Source of the DNA: RGEC01 sp964626685
Lineage (GTDB): Bacteria > Bacteroidota > Bacteroidia > NS11-12g > UBA955
Length of the DNA stretch: 64,000 nucleotides
Assembly: GCA_964626685.1 (NCBI GenBank)
Contig: CAZVJY010000009.1
Span: forward strand, 10,028-74,027
Direction: 5' to 3'
A program made the translations under genes and the position numbers. Below the pieces are notes generated by a model. That model saw only the letters and a list, made by a program, of their open reading frames with translations. It did not search any database and had not been told where the DNA came from. Of the stretch, positions 33,550 through 43,012 are shown one piece after another (positions within the stretch are counted from its first letter, which is position 1; each line of letters begins with the position of its first letter).

Positions 33550-36241
33550 GCTTCGATGATAACGAATCCTTACCGAATTTTAATATGTCACGGATAAAAT
33601 CGAAAGGTTTATAACCATTTATAGCCGCCTGATGATAAATACAGGTAGCAGGTGTCATACCGGGCAGGCTGTTTACTTCAATGATCCATGTTTCCACTTT
33701 GCCGTCTGCCATAATTTTCACAAAGGCATCAATGCGACAATAGCCAGTTACATCCAGGCAGCGTGCCACTGATTCCAGTGTCTTGCGCACCTCACTGCTG
33801 ATGCGGGCCTGCTCTGTGGTATCCCTGCTAAAACGCGAGGGTGTGATATTTTGCCCCTGCCCGGCCAGGAATTTCTCTTCCAAGCTCAGAATTTCACTTT
33901 CGGCAAGTGCCTCACTGGGCTCAAATACTTCGTATCGTAAACTGCCGTCAGATTCAATGTGGGTGAGCATTCCGCCGGTTATTTCTAAAAATTTAACGGC
34001 ATCACCTTTGTCAATGAATTTCTCTATCAGCAGTTCATTTTTTGCCGGAAATTCTTCATTGGGAGTTAATCCCAATTTTTGCCTGATTGCAGAATCATCA
34101 TCCCCGGTATTGCGGAATATGCCAGATATAAAATCGTGCAGTTCCTGTGCAGATTTAACTTTTCGCACCGCTGCACTGCAGCCATCATCGGCAGGCTTAG
34201 CGATAAGTGGAAGGCCGAAGCGCTGCAGGATCTCATTTTCCACCATCTCGGCATTGGTGAGCCATTCATTTTTTGATAGCATGCGGTGATCTGCCACCAG
34301 AAATCCGTTCTCACGCAGTTTTTGGTTGGTGATAAATTTATTGATGGTAACAGCGGCGCTGTGTTGTTTGCTTCCGTTGTAAAAAAGGCCATGTTTTTCA
34401 AGTTCCTGCTGCAATGTTCCGTCCTCACCCGGTCTGCCGTGAAGTGCAATAAACACTCCGGATACCAATTCAGCCAGTTTGGCAAAAGTAATTTCCTTGG
34501 GTGCCTGGAGCATGCCATCGGGATTGTAGCGATTCGTTATATGGGCAGCTTCATTCGCAATAGCATCCAATACTGGATTGTGTTCGAAGTGCAATACCTT
34601 TTCACGGATATCATCGGCATTGTCTTTCAGCATAATATTCAGCGGAAGCTGAAATAGCCTGAGATTTTCGGCACTGCCGGTCAAAAACACAGGAATGGGC
34701 TCATATTCAGCACTGCTGCTGAGTTTTTCATAAATATTGCGGCCACTTTCCATGCTGATATGGCGCTCATAACTGTATCCGCCCATGATGACGGCTATTT
34801 TTTGTTGTTGCAATTGCCCGGCTGAAAGTGCATCAATCTGCTCATCCAGTTGCCTCAATGTCTCTTTCAATCCCTGCGATCGCGGCTGTGTTTCGATGCG
34901 TTCGGCCAGTGAGTTTCGAATGATGAAGGTAAGAAAACGAGCCGGATTTAAGCCAATTTCAGCAGCCTGATGGAAGAAGAAACTGCTGGGCATCATGCCG
35001 CTGGTGGTGTTGGGGTCGTTCAGAAAAACCTCGTTCTCATCCGATACGAAGCCGTCTATGCGTGCATAAACATTGAAACCGAAGAAATCGTAGAGCGAAC
35101 AGCATGCTGTTCTGATTTCTTCCAGTAATTCAGCCGAACCGGGCATGGGTGTTATTTTGTGGCTCAATCCGGGCAGGTATTTGCTCCGGTAATCGAAGTA
35201 ATCGGTTTTCTTCTTGATTTCCGTTGGGGGCAGTGCGATGGGGTTGCCGTTATCATCCCGGATCACTATGCAACTGAATTCCCTTCCCTGAATAAACTCC
35301 TCAAAAACCACCTCGGTCTCTGCATCCGGTGATTCCAGCAAAACAGCGCTTCCCGGCTCACATAACAAGCTGTTCAGTTGGTTCAGCAAATCATCAGGCA
35401 TGTAACACCATTCCCCATTCAGCTGCAATGGCAATCCAAGGCCGCTGCGTATGTCGGTAAATTCCTTGACGTGATTAATGCGATTTTCCTCAGATAAAAC
35501 GGACCAGTCCTCGTGATACAGCTGAATGCGGAAAAAGGCCAGATCTACCGCCTTTTCAAAGTTGCGGTAATCCGCATTTTTTAGCACACTCACACCCAGC
35601 GAACTGCCCTGATTGGCGGGTTTTACAACAAAATGTTCTTTAAACTCACGGTTGTAAAAGAAAAACAGATTTCCCTTTTCTATGTCGTTGGCCTGAATCC
35701 AGGTATCTCGTTTCAGCGTCTGGTAATGGTTTACATACAATCCGGCTCTTTCCTGAAAATCTTTTTGACGGGCTTTGTTCATGCCCAGAGCAGAGGCGAA
35801 AATACCGGAACCGGAGTAGGGGATATTGTGCCATTCCAGCAATCCCTGAATGGTACCGTCTTCACCCAGCGTGCCATGCAAGGCAAGAAAAGCGAAATCT
35901 ATATAGTTTTTAAGCTCACCGGCATGAACCACTTTACCCAGAGAATCCAGCATTTTTATTTGCTTAGGCTCATCTGGATTAAGGCTTTCTGCATACACCT
36001 GAAATCCATGGGAGAGGTCTGGCAGGAAAGAAGCCGGGGGATAGAAATCGCGGATGCTGCCTTTGTAAACGTATTCCCAGTTCAGGATAACAAAATTGCC
36101 AAAAGAATCCACGAAAACAGGTATGGCCTCAAACAGGTTTTTATCCAGATTGTCATATACGGTGCGGCCACCGGCAAACGAAACTTCCCGTTCGCGCGAA
36201 GCACCTCCAAAGAAAATTCCAACACGGATTTTGGATGTCAT
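33542..36241 (-). CDS. ddl: Tandem-duplicated D-alanine-D-alanine ligase
   Basis: A 899-residue protein made of two ATP-grasp D-Ala-D-Ala ligase modules. Module 1 (about 1-450) has FGGASREREVSF, ALHGTLGEDGTIQG, VVKPANQGSSLGV and RIDGF, but its last metal motif is LNDPNTTSGMMPS instead of E-x-N-x-x-P-G-M. Module 2 (about 480-899) has MGGYSYERHISMESG, ALHGRPGEDGTLQQ and the canonical RIDAF and IEVNSLPGMT, but its phosphate loop reads AKPADDGCSAAV instead of G-S-S-x-G-V. Normal Ddl is about 300-360 residues. The ATG at 36241 is used because the -7 box (36247-36254) excludes 36268. Confidence 0.88.
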   Translation of the reverse strand: MTSKIRVGIFFGGASREREVSFAGGRTVYDNLDKNLFEAIPVFVDSFGNFVILNWEYVYKGSIRDFYPPASFLPDLSHGFQVYAESLNPDEPKQIKMLDSLGKVVHAGELKNYIDFAFLALHGTLGEDGTIQGLLEWHNIPYSGSGIFASALGMNKARQKDFQERAGLYVNHYQTLKRDTWIQANDIEKGNLFFFYNREFKEHFVVKPANQGSSLGVSVLKNADYRNFEKAVDLAFFRIQLYHEDWSVLSEENRINHVKEFTDIRSGLGLPLQLNGEWCYMPDDLLNQLNSLLCEPGSAVLLESPDAETEVVFEEFIQGREFSCIVIRDDNGNPIALPPTEIKKKTDYFDYRSKYLPGLSHKITPMPGSAELLEEIRTACCSLYDFFGFNVYARIDGFVSDENEVFLNDPNTTSGMMPSSFFFHQAAEIGLNPARFLTFIIRNSLAERIETQPRSQGLKETLRQLDEQIDALSAGQLQQQKIAVIMGGYSYERHISMESGRNIYEKLSSSAEYEPIPVFLTGSAENLRLFQLPLNIMLKDNADDIREKVLHFEHNPVLDAIANEAAHITNRYNPDGMLQAPKEITFAKLAELVSGVFIALHGRPGEDGTLQQELEKHGLFYNGSKQHSAAVTINKFITNQKLRENGFLVADHRMLSKNEWLTNAEMVENEILQRFGLPLIAKPADDGCSAAVRKVKSAQELHDFISGIFRNTGDDDSAIRQKLGLTPNEEFPAKNELLIEKFIDKGDAVKFLEITGGMLTHIESDGSLRYEVFEPSEALAESEILSLEEKFLAGQGQNITPSRFSRDTTEQARISSEVRKTLESVARCLDVTGYCRIDAFVKIMADGKVETWIIEVNSLPGMTPATCIYHQAAINGYKPFDFIRDILKFGKDSLSSKHE

Positions 36242-36246
36242 TGTTG

Positions 36247-36254
36247 CAAATTTA
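36247..36254 (-). promoter_or_regulatory. -7 promoter box of ddl
   Basis: TAAATTTG, an exact match, ends 5 nt before the ATG at 36241. Confidence 0.5.
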
Positions 36255-36313
36255 TACCAAGCCAGCATGGTTTATCCGTGATGTAATACACATGCTGTGG
36301 ATGCGTACTTAAA

Positions 36314-36340
36314 ACAGGGCGGTTTTTCCCTGTAAAACCG
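36314..36340. promoter_or_regulatory. Two overlapping inverted repeats upstream of pepA
   Basis: ACAGGG (36314-36319) pairs with CCCTGT (36328-36333). CGGTTTT (36320-36326) pairs with AAAACCG (36334-36340). The two share sequence. They sit just upstream of the -7 box at 36342, in the -33 region, so an operator is more likely than a leader hairpin. Confidence 0.35.
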
Positions 36341-36341
36341 T

Positions 36342-36349
36342 TAAATTCG
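36342..36349 (+). promoter_or_regulatory. -7 promoter box of pepA-pdxA
   Basis: TAAATTCG, one base from consensus, 13 nt before the ATG at 36363. Confidence 0.4.
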
Positions 36350-36362
36350 CAGTTCTTTAATT

Positions 36363-37754
36363 ATGTCAACTGTCTTATTAATTCAATCGAAAGAAGCGAT
36401 TTCCGGCGCAAACATACCGGAGCCTGTTAAACAATACTTTCAGGCGGTTTTTGATAGAGATTCATGGAGCCATGTCTACCGCGGACAGGAAGGCGTATTT
36501 TACCTCGAAAAGGTGGGTAAGACCGAAGGGCATAAAGAAACGGAAAGATTAAGAAAGGCCGGAAGTGTTATTGCTAAATCGTTAAATTCCGATAAGATCA
36601 ATTCTGTAAATATACACAACACTGATGCAGCTGCGGATTTTGGGCTCGCGCTGGCAGAGGGTCTGGCACTAACCAATTATAAATTTGACAAATATCTTAA
36701 GGATCGCGAAAAGACCGCGCTTACGCTCACATCTGTTGAGTACAGGGGAGCAGGTGCGGAGCAGTGGAATGCAGTGAAAACCATCGTAGAATCTGTATTT
36801 GTGGCCAGAGATCTGGTGAACGAACCGGTTTTGGGATTAAATGCAACCGGCCTTGCAGACAAATTTGTTCAGTTGGGTCAGCAGGCGGGATTCTCGGTAG
36901 AAGTTTGGAATAAAGCAAAGATAGAGAGTCAGAAGATGGGCGGTCTGCTTTCCGTAAACAAAGGAAGCCAGGATCCTCCCACTTTTAGCATCATGGAATA
37001 CAAACCGGCCAATGCTAAAAACACGAAACCCATCGTACTCGTTGGTAAAGGCGTTGTTTTTGATACCGGCGGATTAAGCCTGAAACCGACACCGGCCAGC
37101 ATGGATTATATGAAGTGCGATATGGCGGGCTCGGCTGTGGTTGGCGGTGTAATGTATGCCGTTGGTAAGCTGAATCTGCCAGTATGGGTAATCGGCCTGG
37201 TGCCTGCCACCGATAATCGTCCCGGAGAAAATGCTATTTGTCCGGGTGATATTATCACAACATTCGACGGCACAACCGTAGAAGTGCTGAATACCGATGC
37301 GGAAGGTCGTTTGATTCTGTGCGACGCACTGGCGTTTGCCAAAAAATATGAACCGGAACTGGTAATGGATTTTGCAACACTCACAGGCGCCGCTGCCAGG
37401 GCTCTCGGAGCATATGGTAGTGCCATGATGGGAACAGCCGATGAATCGGTTAAAAACGCCGTAAAAGCCGCTGGTGATAAAGTATACGAGCGTCTGGCAG
37501 AATTTCCATTGTGGGAAGAATACAGCGAGGAGATGAAAGGTGATATCAGCGACCTGAAAAACCTGGGTAAAGCCGAAGGTGGAGCTCAGACAGCAGGCGC
37601 TTTCCTAAAATACTTTACCGATTACCCCTGGCTGCACTTTGATATCGCCGGTACGGCATTTAATCATGCCCCTGATGCGTACCGCGTGAAAGGTGGAACA
37701 GGTGTGGGTGTGCGCATGGTGGTGCAGTTTTTAATCAATAAAGCGAATGGATAA
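36363..37754 (+). CDS. pepA: Leucyl aminopeptidase (M17)
   Basis: A 463-residue aminopeptidase. The metal and catalytic motifs of M17 are present: VGKGVVFDTGGLSLKP, KCDMAGSAVV, the signature NTDAEGRLIL and DFATLTGAA. The N-terminal domain is less conserved, as usual. It removes N-terminal amino acids from peptides in the cytoplasm. pdxA overlaps its 3' end by 8 bp. Confidence 0.95.
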   Translation: MSTVLLIQSKEAISGANIPEPVKQYFQAVFDRDSWSHVYRGQEGVFYLEKVGKTEGHKETERLRKAGSVIAKSLNSDKINSVNIHNTDAAADFGLALAEGLALTNYKFDKYLKDREKTALTLTSVEYRGAGAEQWNAVKTIVESVFVARDLVNEPVLGLNATGLADKFVQLGQQAGFSVEVWNKAKIESQKMGGLLSVNKGSQDPPTFSIMEYKPANAKNTKPIVLVGKGVVFDTGGLSLKPTPASMDYMKCDMAGSAVVGGVMYAVGKLNLPVWVIGLVPATDNRPGENAICPGDIITTFDGTTVEVLNTDAEGRLILCDALAFAKKYEPELVMDFATLTGAAARALGAYGSAMMGTADESVKNAVKAAGDKVYERLAEFPLWEEYSEEMKGDISDLKNLGKAEGGAQTAGAFLKYFTDYPWLHFDIAGTAFNHAPDAYRVKGGTGVGVRMVVQFLINKANG

Positions 37755-38817
37755 GATAAAGCCTGTAATCGGGATAACACAGGGCGATCCCAACGGTGTA
37801 GGATTGGAACTCATCATACGCACGTTCGCCGATGAGCATATTTACAAATATTGTACCCCTGTTGTTTATGCATCGCCTAAAAGCTTTGTGTTTTACAAAA
37901 AGCAGCTGAACCTTCAGGAGCCAATGTACCATTTGGTTCAGAGCGCCGCCGAAGCCAAAGAAGGTAGACTGAATCTGGTGGTAAGCAGCGATGCAGGTAT
38001 GGAAATTACGCCCGGTCAGGCCTCTGATGCTGCGGGTAAAGAGGCATTGCTGGCTCTGGATAAAGCGCTTGCCGATGCCGCTGCCGGACATTTGCAAGCC
38101 ATGGTTACGGCACCGCTTGATAAAAATACTGTGGCGGCCAACCTGTCTGGTTTTAGCGGACACACCGGCTACATTGCTGATAAACTGGGAGTGGATCGCT
38201 ATGCCATGGTACTGGTGAGTGAAAATCTGCGCGTGGGACTGGTGACGGAACATTTGCCCGTCAGTCAAATTGCACAGGCAATAACAACAGATAAAATCGT
38301 TGCCAAGTTGAACATACTTCACGCTTCCTTGCGTGAAGATTTTGCTTGTACAAAGCCACGTATCGCAGTACTTGGGCTCAATCCGCACGCGGGCGATGGT
38401 GGTTTACTGGGAAAGGAAGAGATTGAAATCATCAAACCGGCCATTGCCAAAGTATTTGGTGATGGCAAACTTGTATACGGGCCATATTCTGCCGACAGTT
38501 TCTTTGGCAGTGGTGCCTATAAGAGTTTTGACGGTATACTGGCCATGTATCATGACCAGGGATTAATTCCATTTAAAACATTTGCTTTTTACGATGGAGT
38601 CAATTACACCGCAGGTTTGAATGTAGTTAGAACCAGCCCTGACCATGGCACTGCCTACGATCTGGCAGGGAAGGGAACCTGCGAAACATTGTCTTTCCGC
38701 AATGCGATTTACGAGGCCATCGGTATCGTGAGAAATCGCCTGCAGCATCATGAGGATTATGAAAATCCATTGCCGTACGCTGAACTGAGAAGGGAAAAGT
38801 TCAGAATTGATTTTTAA
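37747..38817 (+). CDS. pdxA: PdxA, 4-hydroxythreonine-4-phosphate dehydrogenase
   Basis: A 356-residue NAD-dependent dehydrogenase of pyridoxal phosphate synthesis. Motifs are GITQGDPNGVGLELI, MVTAPLDKN with FSGHTGYIAD, LGLNPHAGDGGLLG and MYHDQGLIPFK, which include the metal-binding histidines. The gene is cotranscribed with pepA. Its stop overlaps the convergent T9SS gene by 4 bp. Confidence 0.96.
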   Translation: MDKIKPVIGITQGDPNGVGLELIIRTFADEHIYKYCTPVVYASPKSFVFYKKQLNLQEPMYHLVQSAAEAKEGRLNLVVSSDAGMEITPGQASDAAGKEALLALDKALADAAAGHLQAMVTAPLDKNTVAANLSGFSGHTGYIADKLGVDRYAMVLVSENLRVGLVTEHLPVSQIAQAITTDKIVAKLNILHASLREDFACTKPRIAVLGLNPHAGDGGLLGKEEIEIIKPAIAKVFGDGKLVYGPYSADSFFGSGAYKSFDGILAMYHDQGLIPFKTFAFYDGVNYTAGLNVVRTSPDHGTAYDLAGKGTCETLSFRNAIYEAIGIVRNRLQHHEDYENPLPYAELRREKFRIDF

Positions 38818-41800
38818 CGCATCAGCGTCAATACCCCTGATTTATAATAGGGCTTGAAGTTGCTTCTGAAACTCGCAGTCCAGGTATAAACCCCGTCCGG
38901 AGCCATTACGCTTCCGTAATTACCATCCCAGAAAGTCTGTCCTTCGAGGTTTTGCCATATTTTTTCGCCCCAGCGGTTGTAAATGGTAATTTTCAATTCC
39001 TGAACATCCTTTATTGTAGGGCCCCATACGTCATTTCGTCCGTCACCGTTCGGTGAAAACGCTGTTGGTACATACCAGATAAGCTTGCAGTTGCTGCCAA
39101 TCAGTATTTCGTCGTCTCCGATACAGCCATTGTTGTCTGTTACTTTCACGCTGTACTTGCCATACTGTCTGGCTACGATGCTGTTGGCCGCAGAACCGGT
39201 ACTCCAGCTCACCAGCGAATAGCCTCCGCCCACCGTAAGCGGATAATCAAACATTCCGCAAAAAGCGGTATCGAGACCAAGGTCGGGTCTGGGTGAAGGA
39301 TAGACCCTAATTAAGACACTGTCGCTGCTGATGCCACACGTGTTGGTTGCTGTCACAACATATGTACCTGCTCTATTTCCCGTTATCTTTAATCCTGATT
39401 CCCCTGTGTTCCACGTATATTGAGCTGCACCTCCCGCGGCAGTGGCGGTTAAGGTGGGTATGGGGCTGACAATATCACAGAATGATAGATCTGACGGGGC
39501 AGTTATTTTAGGTGAGCTTAAAAAGATAATGTTAAGGGTGTCCGTATATGTGCCACATTTGTTAGTTCCGCTGGCCCAATATTTACCGGTGCTTACAATG
39601 GTTCTATTGTTAACTACTGATCCATTCTCCCACTGAATTTGGTTCAGGTGCTGAATTGTTCTTGGAACAATTTGCCAGGAGGCAGCGTCACAAATAATGG
39701 TATCAGTACCCACATTTATAAACGGACTGAAACCACGTTCTACGCGGAAACTGGCCTGACTCGTACCACAAATACTTTCAGCAGTAGCTGTAATAATACC
39801 GGTATCTTTAATTTTTAGTTGTCTGCCAGTATCGCCTGTGCTCCATCGGATGTTGGCAAAGCTGTTGTCATTTACTGTTTGAGTCAGTTGAAAATCATCA
39901 CACCATAACATTTTACCCAGTGTAAAGGGTTTTGGGATTTTCCCCATCTTAAGTCTCACTGTATCGGTGTAAGATTTACAGCTGTTGCTGATATTTACAG
40001 TATAAGTGCCTGCTTTGGTGAATGTTCTTGCGGAGTCTTTATTGCCGTCATTCCAGGTTAAAACAGTCCATTTTGATAATCCTTTGCGTAAAATGCGAAA
40101 ACTGTCTTTGTCACATATAAGGGTGTCGGTGTCGAATGAAATGGCAGGGATACTATCTGCAGAAATACGCACTGTATCGGAAAGAGAGCCGCATTGGTTG
40201 TTAATATTAACCATGTAGCTACCTGATTTTGAAATGGATATTTCTCTAACAGTATCAGGCGTATTCCATTGGTAATTGGCCGAAATGGTATCGCTGCCTG
40301 ATTTCAGTGCAAAGGAGAATGGCTTGCAAAGCAGGGTGTCTTTTTGCCAAATGCCACGGATGGGTTTATATTGTTTGGTAACCTGAATGGTGTCATAGCG
40401 CCATTGACAAATGGGTGTCCACATTGAAAGTGTATACTTGCCGGAGCTGCTGGCAAAGATTTTTTGTGTTGTTTCTCCTGTATTCCATTCATATTTAATA
40501 CCCTTAATGGTATCGTTTTTTGCATCCAGCAGAAGGCCATACTTGTCACAAATCAAAGTGTCTTTGGGTAAATGCAACTTGGCGCTGGGAGCAATCAGAA
40601 ATTGCACTGTGTCTGATTTGGAGCCACATCCATATGTGACTGTAACCCAATATTTTCCTGGTTTTTGCACAATGAAAAACGGGGAGGTGCTTCCGTTCTG
40701 CCAAACATAGGATGCTCCGGGATTTCCGGCTTCAAGAATACGGAAATTTCGATCGCATTGAATTACGCTATCGTCAAAGTTTATGGGGTCAACCTCAAGC
40801 GTATCTCGCCATTTCACCAGTCTGCCAACGAAGGAGTTGTTTCTGTTTGTTGGCGGATTGGGTTTCCATGCATTTGCTGTAGGAAAACCAGTGCCAAATC
40901 CCCATCCGCCCATGATTATATGCGTCACACATCCCAATCTTCTTGTCTGAACGGCTAAAAAATAGTCAGTACCATCACCACCGAAATAAGACAAATACTT
41001 GAAGGCGCCATCTATGGACAATTTTCCGATGAAACCGTCCCAGCCGCCCTTCAGCGTCTTTTGATAAGCATCAGGTGTAACCGGTAGATTGGGACTATTG
41101 GTGCTTCCTGCAAACACACACTCATTTTTTGCGTTGATACTAATTCTTTGGCGCCAGGCATATGTGCTATTGGTTATATAGGTGGTCCAACGGGGAAAAA
41201 TGCCGTTTTTGAAAATTCGCATGATAAAGTTTGCGCCATTCCATCCTGTGGTAGAACCTCCCGGAAAAGCATTGGTGGCTGCTGGTAAATCATTGGCTCC
41301 GGCAATTCCTTGAACATAAATATCTTCATTGTCATCTACCGTTATGGCAGAAATGTAATCATAACCAGTGGTTCCGATGTATTTACTAATTAGATATTTG
41401 GTAAAACCAGAATCAACTTTAAACAAAAATCCATCATAAGCACCTCCTCTGTAAAAGCCTCCAAAATTGCTTCTGCCAGGGGTTACTGGAAGATTGTCGC
41501 TGTTGGTCCAACCGGCAGCGTATACGTTATTCTTTTTATCAATGCTTAAGGCGTAAACGTATTCAAAGCCAGAACCTTTCAGTTCAACACAGTTTAATAT
41601 TGCACTTCCAGACTGATTGAGTCGAATAATATTCGCTTCCCATGATCCTCCAACCTGTCCTGTGGGATTGATATTGGCAGTTATTGGATAGGGGTTGTCG
41701 CCATAAGGTGCAACATATACCTGACCGGCAGCGTTTGCCTGAATTACCCAGCAGTATCCTTTTATGTATGTTGAGTAAATAAGTGAGCTTCCATTGGATT

Positions 41801-42965
41801 TGATACCGATTACAAAGCTGGTGTAGGGTGTTGTAACGGGTTTAACAGGTTCAAGTACACCCGGTGTTACAGGGAAATTAAGCGAATTGGTATATCCGGT
41901 AATGTAGGCATCGCCATTTTCAAGTGTGGCCATTGCATAACCGTAGTCGGCAAGCAAACCGCCTATGTAAACGAAAAAGTCAGGAGCACCGCCTCCGGAT
42001 GGAATCTTGCACAAATAGGCGTCGGATGCACCAGCAAGCGTGGTGTCATAAGTTCCCGGCTTACCGGGAAATTTATCGTAAGTAATGCCTGTTATGTAAG
42101 AGTTATTGTCGCCGTCTACATTTACATCATATATGTAAGTAAATGGATTTACGAGGCTGCTGCCATAAAAAAAAGTACTGTAATCCAGGTAAAAAGGGTC
42201 AACCACAGCGCCATGGTTATTTTTGAAGTCTTCAGGAAAACGAATTGCAAATGTGCTTTTACCGGTTTGAATGTACTTTACATCAAGCGCTGTTTGTGCG
42301 TCATTTGATTCATAGCTGTATGGAATGCTGTCAATCAGTTGTCCGTATTTGCTGGTGAGCCTGATATTGCCTCTTTCATCCAGCCCTGTTTCCGTGAAGC
42401 CGTTAATGTTGAATTCGATATTGGGATTGATACCCGGTTTGATGATGTAATCTATTTTAAAGATTCCATTTTTGCTACTAAAGACAGCGTCTACACCTTC
42501 GTATAAATTTGTAATTTTAAGGCTTTCAAATTGTTGCGGGTAAACAATGTTGCCGTTTTGATGAATGCTTGCATATCCAATTTTGTTTTCAACGGGATTT
42601 ACAGCTGTGTAACGAAAAGCCTGCGATTGCAAATACCTGATTTCCCAAACCTGAAGAAGAACCTCAGGGTCCTGCAGTGTTTCTTCACCTGGAACCGGTT
42701 TCTGGACAGCAAAGGTTTTATCCTTCGGAGTGGCAATAGTAAAGACAATTTTATCAGAGTAAAAACCAGCCTGAAAAAAACCGCTGCGAAAGTGGTAAAG
42801 ACTACCATCATTCCACTGTCCTTCATTTTTCATGAATGTGGTTTTGCCCACCGCTACATCGAGCTGTTTGGGTAAATCTACTGCATGCAAAAAAGACACG
42901 CAAAACAAAAACAACACCAGGAAGGCATGTAGATGTAATGATATTTGACTTGTTTTGCGTTTCAT
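38814..42965 (-). CDS. Giant surface protein with beta-propeller-like repeats, Ig-like modules and CHU_C signal
   Basis: A 1383-residue protein with a signal peptide (LHAFLVLFLFCVSFLHA). Residues about 40-270 (FMKNEGQWNDG, FQAGFYSDKIVF) resemble the N-terminal domain of SBBP-repeat proteins. Residues about 275-720 hold beta-propeller repeats with the recurrent pattern N-x-Y-x-T-G-x-T and NFPVTPG/LPVTPG. Residues about 740-1290 contain roughly eight cysteine-containing Ig-like modules with W-x-T-G and G-x-Y-x-V patterns. The end (TAFSPNGDGRNDVWG, IYNRWGEKIWQ, APDGVYTW) is the gliding-type T9SS signal. It is probably an adhesin or matrix protein on the cell surface. Confidence 0.88.
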   Translation of the reverse strand: MKRKTSQISLHLHAFLVLFLFCVSFLHAVDLPKQLDVAVGKTTFMKNEGQWNDGSLYHFRSGFFQAGFYSDKIVFTIATPKDKTFAVQKPVPGEETLQDPEVLLQVWEIRYLQSQAFRYTAVNPVENKIGYASIHQNGNIVYPQQFESLKITNLYEGVDAVFSSKNGIFKIDYIIKPGINPNIEFNINGFTETGLDERGNIRLTSKYGQLIDSIPYSYESNDAQTALDVKYIQTGKSTFAIRFPEDFKNNHGAVVDPFYLDYSTFFYGSSLVNPFTYIYDVNVDGDNNSYITGITYDKFPGKPGTYDTTLAGASDAYLCKIPSGGGAPDFFVYIGGLLADYGYAMATLENGDAYITGYTNSLNFPVTPGVLEPVKPVTTPYTSFVIGIKSNGSSLIYSTYIKGYCWVIQANAAGQVYVAPYGDNPYPITANINPTGQVGGSWEANIIRLNQSGSAILNCVELKGSGFEYVYALSIDKKNNVYAAGWTNSDNLPVTPGRSNFGGFYRGGAYDGFLFKVDSGFTKYLISKYIGTTGYDYISAITVDDNEDIYVQGIAGANDLPAATNAFPGGSTTGWNGANFIMRIFKNGIFPRWTTYITNSTYAWRQRISINAKNECVFAGSTNSPNLPVTPDAYQKTLKGGWDGFIGKLSIDGAFKYLSYFGGDGTDYFLAVQTRRLGCVTHIIMGGWGFGTGFPTANAWKPNPPTNRNNSFVGRLVKWRDTLEVDPINFDDSVIQCDRNFRILEAGNPGASYVWQNGSTSPFFIVQKPGKYWVTVTYGCGSKSDTVQFLIAPSAKLHLPKDTLICDKYGLLLDAKNDTIKGIKYEWNTGETTQKIFASSSGKYTLSMWTPICQWRYDTIQVTKQYKPIRGIWQKDTLLCKPFSFALKSGSDTISANYQWNTPDTVREISISKSGSYMVNINNQCGSLSDTVRISADSIPAISFDTDTLICDKDSFRILRKGLSKWTVLTWNDGNKDSARTFTKAGTYTVNISNSCKSYTDTVRLKMGKIPKPFTLGKMLWCDDFQLTQTVNDNSFANIRWSTGDTGRQLKIKDTGIITATAESICGTSQASFRVERGFSPFINVGTDTIICDAASWQIVPRTIQHLNQIQWENGSVVNNRTIVSTGKYWASGTNKCGTYTDTLNIIFLSSPKITAPSDLSFCDIVSPIPTLTATAAGGAAQYTWNTGESGLKITGNRAGTYVVTATNTCGISSDSVLIRVYPSPRPDLGLDTAFCGMFDYPLTVGGGYSLVSWSTGSAANSIVARQYGKYSVKVTDNNGCIGDDEILIGSNCKLIWYVPTAFSPNGDGRNDVWGPTIKDVQELKITIYNRWGEKIWQNLEGQTFWDGNYGSVMAPDGVYTWTASFRSNFKPYYKSGVLTLMR

Positions 42966-42978
42966 GTATTTAATTAGA

Positions 42979-42986
42979 CAAAGATA
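42979..42986 (-). promoter_or_regulatory. -7 promoter box of the giant T9SS gene
   Basis: TATCTTTG on the minus strand, exact match, 13 nt before the ATG. Confidence 0.5.
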
Positions 42987-43012
42987 GGTGTTTGGCTGTT
43001 GCCTAACGATTG

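Noticed and set aside
36242..36268. Longer start of the fused ddl gene
   Set aside because: It would cover the TAAATTTG promoter box; the ATG at 36241 gives the usual ligase N terminus.
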